Shown piece after piece: positions 11,501 to 26,000 of a stretch of 64,000 bases of DNA (positions are counted from its first letter, which is position 1; the number at the start of each line of letters is the position of its first letter). Both the position numbers and the translations under genes were made by a program. The notes under the pieces were generated by a model. That model ran no database searches, was not told where the DNA came from, and worked only from the letters and a program-made list of their open reading frames with translations. This DNA is from Lumbricus rubellus (taxonomy: Eukaryota; Annelida; Clitellata; Crassiclitellata; Lumbricidae). Where the stretch lies: positions 59,558,044 to 59,622,043 of the forward strand of contig OX243811.1 in NCBI GenBank assembly GCA_945859605.1, written 5' to 3'.

Positions 11501-13997
11501 CCTAGAAGACATTATTATTATAGGATAAATATTTATACTTACACCATATTAAGTTGTCACCATTGCCGGCAGACAATTCCGTTGTGACGCCAACAGCAGG
11601 ATATGTATCTGTCGAAAGGGTGCTGTCTTTATAAATTAAATTTGTCTGGCAATCCTTGTCGTCACATTGCCGACACCAATCCTACGTTCAGCATAAATAC
11701 GAGCGCAGAAATATATAGGCCTAAGCACGCTCGAGAAATAAATTAAGGTGATTGTAAATAAGCCTACTTGAATGAATTAGGCCTAATGAATTCCAAGAGA
11801 ATGATAGCAGGTGATTCAAATGTTATGTTGTCAGATATCAACGTCGCTACGACCTTTATGTGCCAGTCAAATGTACGATTTCAGGACAGAGTGAATTTCT
11901 CCCTCACTGGGCCAGACAGTCTGCACAGTTTTCTATGAATTTCCGTGTTGTTGCAGTTAGTTGTGTTGCACTAGCCCACTGACGACCACAGTTTGAATAA
12001 CGATTTGTCTATAAGGCTATAGGTGCAATGATGACGTAATTGTCTATTACAAATTATATTATTAGTATAACTAATAATAGTGCTATATAATCCAACAACA
12101 ATTAAATGCTCTCATTTCAGTCCCGCAGTCTCATCTACTGCTGTAAGACTGATAGCCCGTCTTCCTCGATATTATCACATCTCTACATTCATAACTGAAC
12201 AACTTCACTGGCTCCCTCTCTCGGTCTATAGGCCTACTCCATAGCATAAATAAATAATGAGATCTCTTCCAGCTAGCCCGGAGGTTCGCCAATGGGGATG
12301 AAGTGTTAGCGACTTCATTTTCAAGGCCGCGGCATATGAGGGCGGTGGCCAATCCCCTCCTCGCCGTCTCATTATCCACTGACCGTGAGGTCAGTGTACT
12401 CATCATTGCTGAGTCGGCTTTTGGAACAGAAATCTTGATACAAATTTCTGCCCCGGCGGGGAATTGAACCCCCGACCTTTCGGTCGACATTCCAGCGCGC
12501 TAACCACTGTACTATCGAGCACCCCATACTCCATAGCATGTCCGCATACAATTAAACGTTTTTGTTTTGGGTCTTGCTCCGAAGCATTCTTGCGATCTCG
12601 TGGCTTCTCTCACTCTTTCACTCTAATTCGTCCTCTTCTGTCACAGGATTGGCTTGAACTCTATGTTTGCCGCCATGGTTCAATCCAGATACTTTGCTAG
12701 CACGGGTCCCTCTATTATAGTGCATGGACTTCCTTAATGAGTCCGCTCCACCGTACTCTCATCTTTTCCTCACCTCAGATCTTACTTTTTCACTCGGAGT
12801 CGCTTGCACTGGAAGCTTCCAGATGAATCGCCTATCAAATGGTCGAATACACCGTGTCTCAAAAAAAACTGTGCCAAATTGTTTTTGTCTGAACTTCGTC
12901 AAATTTCAACCAATCTTAATAACTTTTGGTAGGTAGATGGGAAAATGGCTAAACTTTTATGCCATATATAAATTATCCACCTCACCTGACTCATATCACC
13001 GCACTACCTTGTTAAACACAGATGTGCCAATTTTGCATATAACGGCGTCACGACGCTTGGCTGCACTGAAATCCATTGCATCAAGCCGGGTGTCAAAGTG
13101 AATGGGGCATAGGCCTACTATCGCGACAGCCTTCTTGGCCAGAAGATGCTGTCAGACATACGCCGGATATCCCAGGGTAAGTTTTTTGTCTTTCAACAGG
13201 ATGTCACCCCGGCGCATCGAGCGCGCGACACCGTCTTTTCCTGTAGCGAGAGACGCCCGACTTCATCCCTCCAACACTGTGGCCGCCGAATTCACCGGAT
13301 CTTAACACAGTCTATAGTATATGGAGTGTGCTGCAGGAGAAGGTTTACCGCTCCAGAATTATAGCCAACCTCGACGAACTCAAAATGCGCCTCATCGACG
13401 ACTGGGTGCGCTTTGACCATGCAGTCGATCGTTGATGCTGCTATCTGCCAGTGACGTCGCCGTCTAGGCCCTTGTGTCCATATACGCGGGACACATTTTG
13501 AGCACCAATTCTAACACCTTTGAGCAGATCTGTCATAACAATTAAAAACTCTACTAAGGAACCATATTTTACTTTACTGCATGCTAATTCAGTTGTCAGA
13601 TAGTTTGTTGCAAGTAATAAAAGTAAGCGTTTTATGCAAAATTGTCATATCTGTGTTTAACAAGGTAGTGCGGTGATATGAGTCAGGTGAGGTGGATAAT
13701 TGATATATGGCACAAAAGTTTAGCCATTTTCCCATCTACCTACCAAAAGTTATTAAGATTGGTTGAAATTTGACGAAGTTCTGACAAAAACAATTTGGCA
13801 CAGTTTTTTTTGAGACACGGTGTACAATTATACAATGCCAAACATAACAATGCATTATTTTATAAAGTGCCACTCAAGAACCTTTGATAAGCTCTCAACG
13901 CTATTTTCATAATAATAATTTATAGCAGTTCTGAGCAATAAAAAAAAATAACAATAGGCCTAAATGTATATTTGCTGATATTGATATAGCCTGCATG

Positions 13998-14042
<45 letters not shown>

Positions 14043-17000
14043 GATGAATAAATAATAAAGGGGGAGGTGTAGTAAAGCCAAGCAGCTTAGACTATAGGCC
14101 TACTAAATACTTATTAGGCCTACTGTTAGTTAAGCCTTCATGACTTATGGTATTTAGGTAGTTATTGGAAAGTGTTAGTAGTAACTGTAATAACGATAAT
14201 GAAAGAAGCAGATACCAGTCGAACTTTCTTCGTGCCGTTCTCCGTTTCAACATCGAGTCTTCCCTGGAATCTATAAAAGTTGTTGGGACATTGTGAGTCG
14301 TCCTTCTTACAGATCCTTGTACCCTCCTTTAGTTCGATGAACAAATGGCAGGCGTTGCAGCCTTCGAATCCCAGATGAGTTCCTTGTCCAGTGCATCCGT
14401 CCTTACAGTTCTCAAAGCACGGCTCACACGTACCTGATGATGCTTTTGCGTACTTGGACTTGGGACATTCAGCACGACAGTATGGTCCATCGCGCACATT
14501 GCGACATGCATTGCACTGGTTCGACTCCTATGACAAAATTGTAAGCACACTTCGCAGTCACATAATTATTTCATCTATGAATATTATGAATATTTCCTAC
14601 CAATATTATGTTCCATACTCCATAGCATGCGTAAAAAATTATATTTCCAATTCTGTTAGCGTATTTGTTTCATGTCCATCCAGTTGTAAAGTCTGTTTGT
14701 GGGGCGTGGTGGTGTAGTGGTGGCGTCGTGCCTTGGAGCCGGAAGGTTCGAGGTTCGAATCCACCTCGCCGCGTAAGGACCTTGGGCAAGTCCTTCACTC
14801 ACAATATTGCTCAGCGCTTCGGCGTGAAACTCCGATGCAGTGTCCGCTCTGCCTCGCCGCCTCTGAGTAGAGAGATTGAAGGGGTGCTATAACAAGTGCA
14901 CATACAAACAATGTCAAGGCTTCATTAGGGCTTAACTCTAAACAGCGCAGGGAAACAGCATAAAACAACATAAAATCTAACATAGAACAATGCACATGTT
15001 AGGTGTTCTAAACATTAAACTGCAAAATGCTTCGGCCAGTAATTATTAATGACATCAGTTTACTTAAGCTACGGCCTCTTTACCTTTCCGAAGCAACTAT
15101 CTTTACATTCTTTGTGACAGCGTTGACATTGTTTTATACCGTTGACCTCTTCAGCATATAAACCCTTCTGAAACTGACACGACTCAACACAGGTGAGACC
15201 GAATCGATATCCAGCGCAATATCGACAGTCTTCGTTCGTTGGACCCCAACATCCATCGGACGTGCACTGGTTTGAACATAAGCTTACACTTCCATTTGGT
15301 TCTGTAGAGAAGCAAGAATCAAACGATTTCTTGTAAGAAATATCTTCCGAGTCATTGGTGATGCATGCATTAGTAAAAATTCCCATAGGGCCTACTAGAT
15401 GCATTTAACTACTACGCAAGGCAACTAAGCAACTAAGAAAAGTTTTCGTGCTAATGTTTGTAGTCATGAAAACGCGAAGAGAAAGTTGCAGCGACTAACC
15501 AAAAGACATGAAAACTGAATTGCAATGCAGCAAGATTGGACGACATCGTATTATAAGGATTAGAAAATTAACTTCTGAAAGTGGAACGATACAGACTAGG
15601 CTACGTGAATCAATTATCGATCGCATACATGTATGAGCAATTCCAACTTACACGTCTAGATTAGCTTACATTCATGGGCGCCCGCACATAGGGGCAAGGG
15701 GCACTTGCCCCCCCTGGAAAATTGACATTTATTCTTCTAACTACAATTTTCCGGTTTTTAACAAATTTCTTTGCATTAAAACACTAATGATACGAACGAT
15801 ACACACACTGAAAGTCATAAATCTATGCTTAGAAATATCTGTAGAAATAAACATGCTCATAATTTTCTGCCTTGCATTATCAACATTGCTAAAGGCTGGA
15901 ACAATGACCATTGGCTTTTAACTCTCCGGTGGGCGCCCATGCAAATAGTAGGCCTATCGATTATGGCCTACTTGATTGGAATTTCACTGTCATGGAACCT
16001 TTCACAAAATCACAACTGCAGAAAATTTATGTAGGCTATTAGGCTAATACCAATGCCAAAATTTAAAATTTCTCAACAACGCATTGAATTCAATTAGACC
16101 CTATGTCAGGGAGATCTGCTTATTCACCAGTATTAGTCTATAGGCCTATAACTCAAGTCTGAAAAAAGACAGGCTGTAGTTTGTCCATTTTGCATGCTGC
16201 CAGTACAGACTCTATAGGAGTATAGGGATGTCAAACTGTAGAGAACCTTGGATATAAACCAAATTTCTTAGCATTAGGCTAATATAAAAGCTGATAGGCC
16301 TACGCGAAATTAAACTGAAAAAATTGCATTAAGAAACCTCATTGAAAAATACTCTTGTTCTTAATTTCCAGCTTGCTCTTCAAGCTCTTAATTGCTAGGC
16401 TACTAAAACATTTAACCGCGATCATCGAAATTTTTTGCCCCCCTGCAAAAATTTCTGCGGGCGCCCATGCCTACATTAGACATAATTGACCCAATCTGAT
16501 CCTTCATTTGCGTTGTACAATGTACATGAACAAAGTTAACCTATGATTCATTTCAACATTAGGACTATTAATTTTCTGGTAGCATGTTTTAATTTCAAAC
16601 GTCATTTTGACATTCTGTCAGTAGGCTACGAGTCATATTCATAAATTAATACTATTATAAATAAATTACACCATTTAGTGTTTAGCCTAATTGTACGGAA
16701 GTTATCAAAGGACTTTGATATGATGAAGAATTCCGAAGAGGAGAATTATTAATAACGCTTGGTTTTGGAATTTTGCTTGGTTTTGGAATTTTGCTTGTGC
16801 CAGTAGGCTTTAGGTTTAGACCTACGTGATATTCAATGTCCCATATTTTGTGGTGAATAAACATGTAGGATACCGTATTATAAAAATGCCAATATGAGAA
16901 TAACAACTCATGATATCCAAAGACACGTTGCGGTCTCTTGATAATTAACGTACCGCAGTGGGTTGTCTGATTTGCATTGTTTTCCAGAACTATCTTTCCT

Positions 17001-20000
17001 GTTTGGCTGGCGACGATCTGCGTCCAGTTGATGCTGTCGACGTAGCACAGGTTGGAATTGTTCGCGATGAGCACGGATCCATCGACTACCGTCTCAAGAG
17101 ACACTAAACCCAGTCGCTCCAGACGATGGTTGCTCAGGATCACCATGCTTCCGCTTGAGATCTCCTTCATGGATGTTAGTCCCAACTCCACGAGATCCGT
17201 TTGCGATATGACGAAAGAAATCTCGTCTCTGTAACAGGAAAGGGTGGCATGCAGAAGGCTATAATTGCGCCCCGTGCCAAACGTAACTCTAGCCCGCCCC
17301 TCAAGATCAACTTAATAAATAGGTCTAACGACGAAAATTGTGCAAATTATGAGGACACAGGTGTCACAAAACATATAAAAATAATTATTATTGTTGTAGA
17401 CTAGGCTGATGCATTCTTTTCAACTGAAATATAGAAATTGAGATAATTTTTATGTCCCATAATTGCAAACTGCAAATTGTTACAGGAATATCAGCGAATG
17501 AGTCTATGTAAAACTTAGACCTGTTGCAGTGATTCACAGTAGATCTACCTCTTTTATTTCAATATCTTTTTGATTCAAAATTCTCTTTGCTTTTCTTTAT
17601 TACACGCACTGGGTCACCATTCATTAGCACTACCTTGCCTCCTGCGGATGGTGCATTAACTCTAAAATTGTACGCCTCATCTTTAAGGCCGAGACCACAA
17701 AGCATGAACCTCGGTCTTTTTCAGTGCATTTTCAGCTCCATGTAAGCGTCGTAGAGTCACTGTTGCTTTGTTCTGAGACTAGTGTGTTAGTAGACCCTTG
17801 GTGCAGAACAATTTTGAGACCACATGTTTAAGCTGGCGACCTCTCGCAACTGGATGTCTTTACAACAATCGGCGTTGTCATCAGTTAAATATGAAAAGAC
17901 ATACCCCTGGTACCGTAGACGTGTTCTGCCGTTCACAACTCGCAGATTTCTCAAAAAGGAAAGTGTATAGAAATCTGGATCATGCCCTTGAACCTGCAGA
18001 AACCCCGTAATCTCTTCCACGCTCTCAAATACGTCCAGATCAGAAACGTTGACAAGAGCATCTCTTCAAAGCAAGAAAAAGGAAGCAGTTGGTTAAGTCT
18101 TTGTAAAAGAGTGCAATTTTTGTCAGTTATGCCGAATATAAAAACCGAATTAATTTACACTTCCTCTGAACGATCAGGCATTTTGTGGACCAAGAGCGAA
18201 TTTTATGGATAGTATCAGAACATGGACTGAGTGATAGGCGGCAGTGATAGGCTATCACAGACAAAATGGAGAAAATAGCGCATGACGACCACATGACGTC
18301 CCGAGAATTGTTGAGGACTTCAAAAACTTAAAAGCATTGTTACAGTAGGCTAACTGTAGGAGAACATATTTACCGCCACGCTAAAGAATCTCTTAGAGAT
18401 TGCAATGTTACGATGGTCTAGTTAGGCTTAACCTTTTTTAGCAGCAAGAGCTTGAAAAATCCAAAGCCGAAAATTAATGACACTGGTATTTTCAAAGAGG
18501 ATTCTCAATGTAAATTTCTTAGTTTCATTTTGTGCATCATTTGTAATACGAAGGAAAGTCCTTAGTGCAAAGAAATATGCTAAAACAAGTTGATGCTACA
18601 AAGTAGGTTCCTTTAAAAATTAATGCGAAGAAATTTATTAAAAGCCATAAGTAGCAGAAAAATATATGTCAATTTTCCAGGGGCAAGTTGCCCCTATGTG
18701 CGGGCGCCCATGATGGGTAGGCTACACCTAATATAACCATGCTTACTACCCTGAGTAGGTTTGACGCAATACATGTTGTATCCAGCTTAGACCTTGGCTT
18801 ACGAATAATTATTTCTGCTGACGTATTATGTATAACCGCTCGGTTGCTCTTTTCAGCCCACTGAGCAATATGTCCTGGTTCCTTAGTTATAGTTGTGTGC
18901 TAGTACTTATGTTATTCGATCCTGGTACTAGCAGGTAGCAAATGGCAATCATCTGCGTAGGCCTACTTCATGAGTTGCTTAAAACTTAAAAGGGGCTGGG
19001 TGTGGTCCGCAGGGGGCTGTTATGATTGGCCCACTCCTGATGTCTGTAGTATGCTGGCCCTAATAGAATCAGAGTTGACAGCTATCTCCTTGGAATTTAG
19101 TCCAAGGTTGTCGGCTTTCCAAAGTTGTAGATATCATTGAGTGTTGTTGAGCTCTGCATAATTCGCATACTATAACTAAAGGAAGGCATTATCATACTTA
19201 ACCGAATCCACCTATACATTATTACATGTGTGCATATTCAGGCCTAATTATAAATAATAAGAATTTTTTCTTTCATGAAAGCTTGCAAACGCACAGCGCT
19301 GTACATGTAAATTGTACAATTGTACATGTACACTGTACAAGTTATGCAGTAGGCTAATATTAATTAACATCAAACTTAGCTAGCCTACTAACCGAAGAGA
19401 CAGCATGCAATAGGCCCTACACTGCGCTAATAGCAGCCTACAAAGCATGTCCGCCCTAGGTACGGGATGCGAACTCGTTACCGCTCTACGCCAGCGTGTT
19501 ACCCATTGCGCTACCGGAGCCCCCCCGGGCCCCCCCCCAATAAACTATGCACACACTTTTCGCTTATCTATTGTGCAAATTGTAAAATGTGGACCACATC
19601 GCCGTACAAAACATTTCAGCAACCTACGGCCCAAAGAATGTTCTTTGTAGTATTTGCAGATTTCCATCGATGATCGTGCATCCGGAGAAATTCGCGACAT
19701 TATTCATGTCGACGATACCGCCGAGACAACCTAAATCCAGAAATGACGAGCGATGACATATTCATCATAATTATTGCATTGTATTGTATAATAAGCATTT
19801 ATAAAGCGCTTCTTACAGACTAGCTATTCAGAGGCGCTATCAGCGTGGTAGCTCCGAGAAAATAAAAAAGACTTCAAGTAGCGAAGGGCTGAAGATGACA
19901 CCCCCAATAAGACCTTACTACGAATAGCGGGCTTGAGGTCATTCCACATACATGTAGAAGGATCAACAATGGCAAAGACGCGGTGTTGGGCCATGGCAGT

Positions 20001-23000
20001 CCTTGCACTTGGAACCAAGAGATGAAGTCGATTAGCAGACAGGAGAGGGCGGGAAGAGACTGTAGACTTGTAGAGAGATCACAAAGGTATTTAGGAGCTT
20101 GTCCATTTTGAGTTTTTGAGCAGTACCTTGAATTGGATAGGCCTACGATAGGCAACATGATCATCAGCATCGTCGTCATCGACATCGTGATAATGATCAT
20201 GATGGGCATTATCATTTGACATGAAATTCATATTAGACAAAAAATTGTAGAAGTCCAGACCAAAATCGCTTTTATCATTTCATGTCGGAAATTACACGTA
20301 AGAAAACATTGCGGAAAGAGCATCATTCGGTTTTGTGCAAAATCTAATTTAGCAATAGGTCGATGCTTGTCAAAAATTATGTGCTGTTATCTTGTTAACA
20401 GAGACACGTTTTAAAGCTATTCTATTATTCCTGGTGCGAATATTGTTTTATTTAATTAAGTTAATTAATTAATCAAGTAATTAATTAAACTGGGTCACTT
20501 TTTGCCTTTGTAGGTCTACGTGTAGGTTACTTTGTCCTGTGCAGACAGGTCTGCACATAGGTCAACGCACTTTCATCCACTCCACCCTGCATGTCAGGCA
20601 TGTGTGTTCTGGTAGATAGCAATAACTAGGCTAGCCTGCATAGACATAACTCTTGAAGGTAGACACACGGAGAAAAAGCAAAGTCTGCAACGGTTCAGTC
20701 TTTAGGATCGCTTGAAACTGATCTTTCGTTGATCGTTCAATCGAATGTAATATAAAACTTAAGCTTACTCTTTCGACAAACGCCATTTCTACACGGTCTG
20801 CATTTTCTGTCCTTGTCCGCCATGTATCCCTCAGAACATCTGGTAACACAGGCTCCCGATTGCGTTAGCATATCATCTACAGAAAATATGTCGATATGCA
20901 TTTATACATTATGACGGTAAAGTCAGTACCGGTAGCCTATTACAGTGAATGACTGCGACAAATTCCATATAGAGCCACAACAACGCAAATAATAGGGATT
21001 TATAGGGGCGTTTTAACAAGTCATAGAAACGTTTTTTCGAAATAACATTATCCTAATACTGGACACATTAGCCTACGGAGTAGGTGCAGAGCGTTATACA
21101 AGCAGAATGCCATTCCAGCACCTGGAGGTTTAACCACGCGAAAGTCACGATCACCGAAGTCTACATGTTCTTGATTTCCGCACCTCAGGCACTTGCAGAT
21201 GACCACCCATAGCCTAAAATCTAAAAAAACCTACTGTGGTCAACGATTCACTTACGCAACGAGCTGCACGGTATTTTATGTTCTACCCGTTACGGTACCG
21301 CAACGGCAGCCAATTTAACACATAACGGAGTAATGGCGCAGCATGATAACATGCCACGGTTGCATAGTAGCCTTGCTGCCGAACTCAATGCCGACTAGAG
21401 ATCCTGCGTGGCCGAGTGGGTCGTAGCCCGCTCGCCACGCCGGCGGCCCGGGTTCGATTCCCAGTCGGTCGGTTTATCAGAGATTAATTTCTCGGATCTT
21501 TACTGCTCGTGGATCGGTCACAATATAAACGTGGAGTGTGAGGTTGTACTCAGCCTCCGACACTAATCATCTTCGATATAAAACAGTGTCGTTAAGCCCG
21601 AAGTACTACTGCTCAATGCCGACCGCAGTCTATCCATGAGGTGCTTGGTTCGTCTCGACAGGTCCTATAGCCATTAGGCTATTATAGCGGTCGACCTGAG
21701 CGGCCACAAGGCAGGAAATGATCGTAGCAGCGTAATTGGATGCCGCTGACTGGCTGTTTTCATACTACATAGGCCAGCAGCCTGCAGCCATGTTTCAAAT
21801 TGTAGCCTATTGCGATTCCCAAGCAAACAAGGGCTCGACGGCAATGGCATCTAAACCCTATATACATGTAGCCTAATGGGAGAATAAACCCAACGTTAGC
21901 AAACTTAGATCTCCAGGCCTATATCACTTTCCCGTTGTGTGTACTGTGTAGCCTAGGTCGTTATAATTATGATCGGAAATTATCAATTTCCCCAGTTTAT
22001 GTCTAAAACACCAACCACTCCTCATTTCTCTGGTGACTTTGAGAGAACTGTCTCCCAACCATCCCCTAAGTATACGCTGCTGGCCGAGGGTTATTCAATG
22101 ATAGCAACCTGGACATTTCCGGACACAGACGCTTCCGTACATGTATCGAACATCAGGATTTGGTTCAAACGAGTACGTCTTCATGTTGTAAATCATTTCA
22201 CCAGGACATATGTGCACGCAGACTCCGTCGTTAACAAAATAACGACACGCCTGCAGTCAAAAACAGTCACATCAACAAAATTTAAAATGGAAATAATTTT
22301 ACTCATTTTAATGCATCTATTTAAATCGACTTTTATTTTATGTGTAGATCACTGAACGTTTCTCGCGGTTCATGGGCGTAGGTTTAAACCAAGAGACAAA
22401 AATAGTCAAAAGGTGATGGCAAATACATGTAGAGTAAGTTATTCCCCACTTCTCAGATTTCAATGTAAGCCTATAATTTTATGATTAGGCCTACCTGTTT
22501 ATCGAATCTGTCCATCTGATGAGCCCCTGTGAGTTGTTACCATAAAAATGTGCCATTATAATTATTTATGTAAGATGTGTAGGCCCTACCCTGTACGCGA
22601 CGATCAAATTTTATTTTATTTGGGGATGTAGGCTTATACAAATGCCTAGCCTACTATAGAACAGAACTCGGATATACATTGGACTGGTCTGGGCTGACTT
22701 TAATAATAACTTTGATTAACCTAGCTTTAAGGTTTAAATCAAATCCGTTCTTATGGTATCACATCGTCTGCGAAAATTGGCAGAGACTTTTCGTGACTTT
22801 CACAACCTGGAATGCAGACATTAAAGACTTGGCTGAAATTCGACTTACCCAGCAGTCTGATCTATTATGACCACATCCTCCAGCGCATTGATCACTGCAG
22901 CACTGGTGTGGACCGGGTCCAAAACAGTCCCACTCGCAGTTGCTATTGCATAAACCTTTCGTTACTGAAAATAGGACAACATAAAGTAAGTAGCCTACGT

Positions 23001-26000
23001 AAGTAAAGCCTTCATTACTCCATGTGAAAACGTAGGCTACTATAATTATAACATCGCGAAAAAATGAAATGGGTCTATTTAGTCTAACCCATAAAAATAA
23101 TAATAAAGGATGATAGCCTACCTATTGTACATGAATAGTAATGTAATACAAAATGTTAATAAGTGTAAAGCATTCTAGTGATGAAACCATTTCTTGTGAG
23201 AAGGTCAGACTGCCTTTAAATGAGGATTATTTCTGCCATTTTATAATTATTTCTTAGTAACGGTGACGGTTCTGCAGTTATTGTCGAAAAACCGAATTTA
23301 GGCTGCCGTTTTCAAAGATGGCGGCTTGATCACAGCTCGGATTCAGGAGGACTTTTGGTATTTTTTAAGTGGGGTGTACTTAACAACTCTGCCAAGTCTC
23401 GACTTCCGGCTAATTTGCTGCGTCGATTTTCCTAAATTTCTTCCATTATAATGCAATTACCCAATTATAAACAAAGTGTGCAATTGGCTGTGAGGCAAGC
23501 TGCACAGCAAGGCTATTTTGCCTAGCCGTGTCGAGAGATTTTGAGAAAAAATCATGTGAAATTAAACATAGACTACATTATTACATAAGGCTCATGCTCA
23601 ACATTATCTAATTTAAAAAATGATAGATCTAATAAGGTTTATGTCAAAGCTGTGAGCGTTGCATGAGTAGGACCTGTCTGACCAATAAAAGGTTACGGCC
23701 AATATACGGCTACAGAAACTTGAATAGACCTTTAGGCCAATTTCATCTTAAGTCTAAACTATGCCTACTTAATACGCTTGGCTGGCTGTGTGCATTATTG
23801 AAAATGCGAGCGTAAGTCATGGGAAATTTCAATATGATTTAATTTCAGGAATTCAAAAGATATTGCGTTTGCTATAGATTCGACTGTCGGGGAAACTAAA
23901 CAGCGATTAGCGGAATTATACTTATTTGGCATTATGCGACCATCCCAAACAGTGTCCCCCAGTGGCGGTTCTATTACCATTTCTGAGTATGGTGGAGCGT
24001 CTGGTTTTAACAATGACCTCAATGGCATAGGCTCGTCTCTCGTTCTCACAAAGGCCTAATTATGAGCTGTTCAACATCCTGGATGGTAATGAGTTCTTTT
24101 GTTCATTGACCACATTAGTATTTAGATCAATTATGAGGCGATTACTTTGAGCTGGCATGAGTGCAGTATGATTGTAATTCATAATTTAACTGTTAACACA
24201 TGTATAGTCTATTATGTATGTATTATATACATACATACAATGTATGTCATACATATTATGTATGTCATACATACATAATTACATACGTACATACATAAAT
24301 ACGTACAATCGTGCATACATACATACATACATACATACATACATACATACATACATACATACATACAAACATACATACATGCAAGCATGCATGCATGCAT
24401 GCATGCATGCATGCATGAATATACATACACCTGGAAGCGGTCCCGAGTCCGTGCTGATCTTCTGCTGTTCGTGGCTAGTGACCCCGTATGACCCTCACGA
24501 ATATGGTATTATTCGCAGCATTATAATTATAAACACCGTGTCCTGATGAAAAGTAGACCCCAACAAAAGTGGTATAACTCGGTCAAAACTTTTAATATCT
24601 GTCTGAAAATTTTAAAACAACAACAGTACTACATTAGTCATATTAGGCTACCTCCAACTCCTAACGCCGATTAGAAATATTCTTGATTTTGTCAAGATTA
24701 TGAGCGTTTTTATGTTTAGCTGCCGGTACTGATAGGGCTACATGAGCCATAGCTTACTTTTCTGGCATTTGTCTGATCCTGGCCCCCAGCAGTGGGCTAC
24801 CATGTTAAAAGTACAGCTAGGATGGCATTCCTCACCTAAAGCAAAAACAATACTTAGCTAAAAGCATTTTTAAAACCGTATAATATAGCCTGGAGTGCTA
24901 AATATAGGCAAGGAAAATACAAATTTGCAGACCCTTATTATACCAGATTTTAACTTGTCTCGTATTATTTTGCGTAATGGTTCATCGATATAAAATCTTC
25001 AACTCTTCCTCGTATAGCCCCTCGATCATAGTTTTAAACCTCTTCCCACCATGATCACCATGATCTAAGCTCCGTTGTATAGGATTTGATCAATTATTCC
25101 GACCCAATAAAATGCCATGAGTCCGGTTGCGATAGGCCTATTGTAAAAAAGTGATTTTCACTCAGGGTTCCGCGGAACACCTTGGGTTCAAGGGATTTCG
25201 CGGGCATCGTCCAGGGGTTCCGCGACAGTTTGATTTTTTAGCACCATCTGTAATCACAACGTATTAGCAGTGAATTATTGTCAAATTATATCGAATTATT
25301 TAACAGCCTTCAGACATTCTCGCTTTAATAGCATTATTACTGTTTTCTATTTGATGTTATAGACCTACAGTAGGCTATAATTAGGCCTATAATGGTCCCC
25401 TTAGTGAATATGCATAGGCCTATTAGTTTTGTTAGTTAGAAGAAACATGCATCAAATGGGAATCTACAGATAGGCTACCTTGCGTTTTTAACTGTCGCTC
25501 AGACAGTCAATTTTCATAAAAAATTGGTTATGAACTATTCAAATGGACTCTCTATTCTTGACAATTACTTTCCCATTAGAATTTGCCGAGCACTAAGTCA
25601 GTGACCGGTTTTGTTTCTTCTTATTTTGATCATTTAACATTGAAGAAGTACGGAGGATCGACAAGAATGGAAAAAGGATTATTCATGACACGGCCAACCC
25701 TCGCGGCGAGGACGGCTGAAGTAGTGAAGTTCAAGTTCAAACATAGAAGGTTACAACTGCATACATGTATACCGGTAATTTCTTTATGCACTGGACTGGT
25801 GAAATGCACATGGTTCCGCAAACAAATGAGGGGTTTGAGAAAGGTTCCGTCACTAGAAAAGGTTGAAAATCACTTTTGTAACCATTTGCCAGACGTGATT
25901 TACACTTAATAGACGCTTATTTATTTGAAAGTAATTATTAACCCTCGAGTGCCCAAAGGGGGGGGGTCGACCGGACCCAGGCCTGTTTTTCCTGGATAAC

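Noticed and set aside
12440..12526. Possible tRNA gene on the minus strand
   Set aside because: A and B boxes are present, but the acceptor stem is poor and it continues into a SINE body with target duplications.
21400..21475. Possible tRNA-Ser/Leu gene
   Set aside because: It is the head of a SINE bounded by a 12-base duplication.
24212..24430. Open frames made of repeated YVCM or YIHT residues
   Set aside because: They are six-frame translations of an ACAT microsatellite; the same applies at 36538-36964.
25583..25909. A 108-residue frame in gene A intron 3
   Set aside because: Lies in an inverted-repeat element and shows no recognisable domain or splice context.
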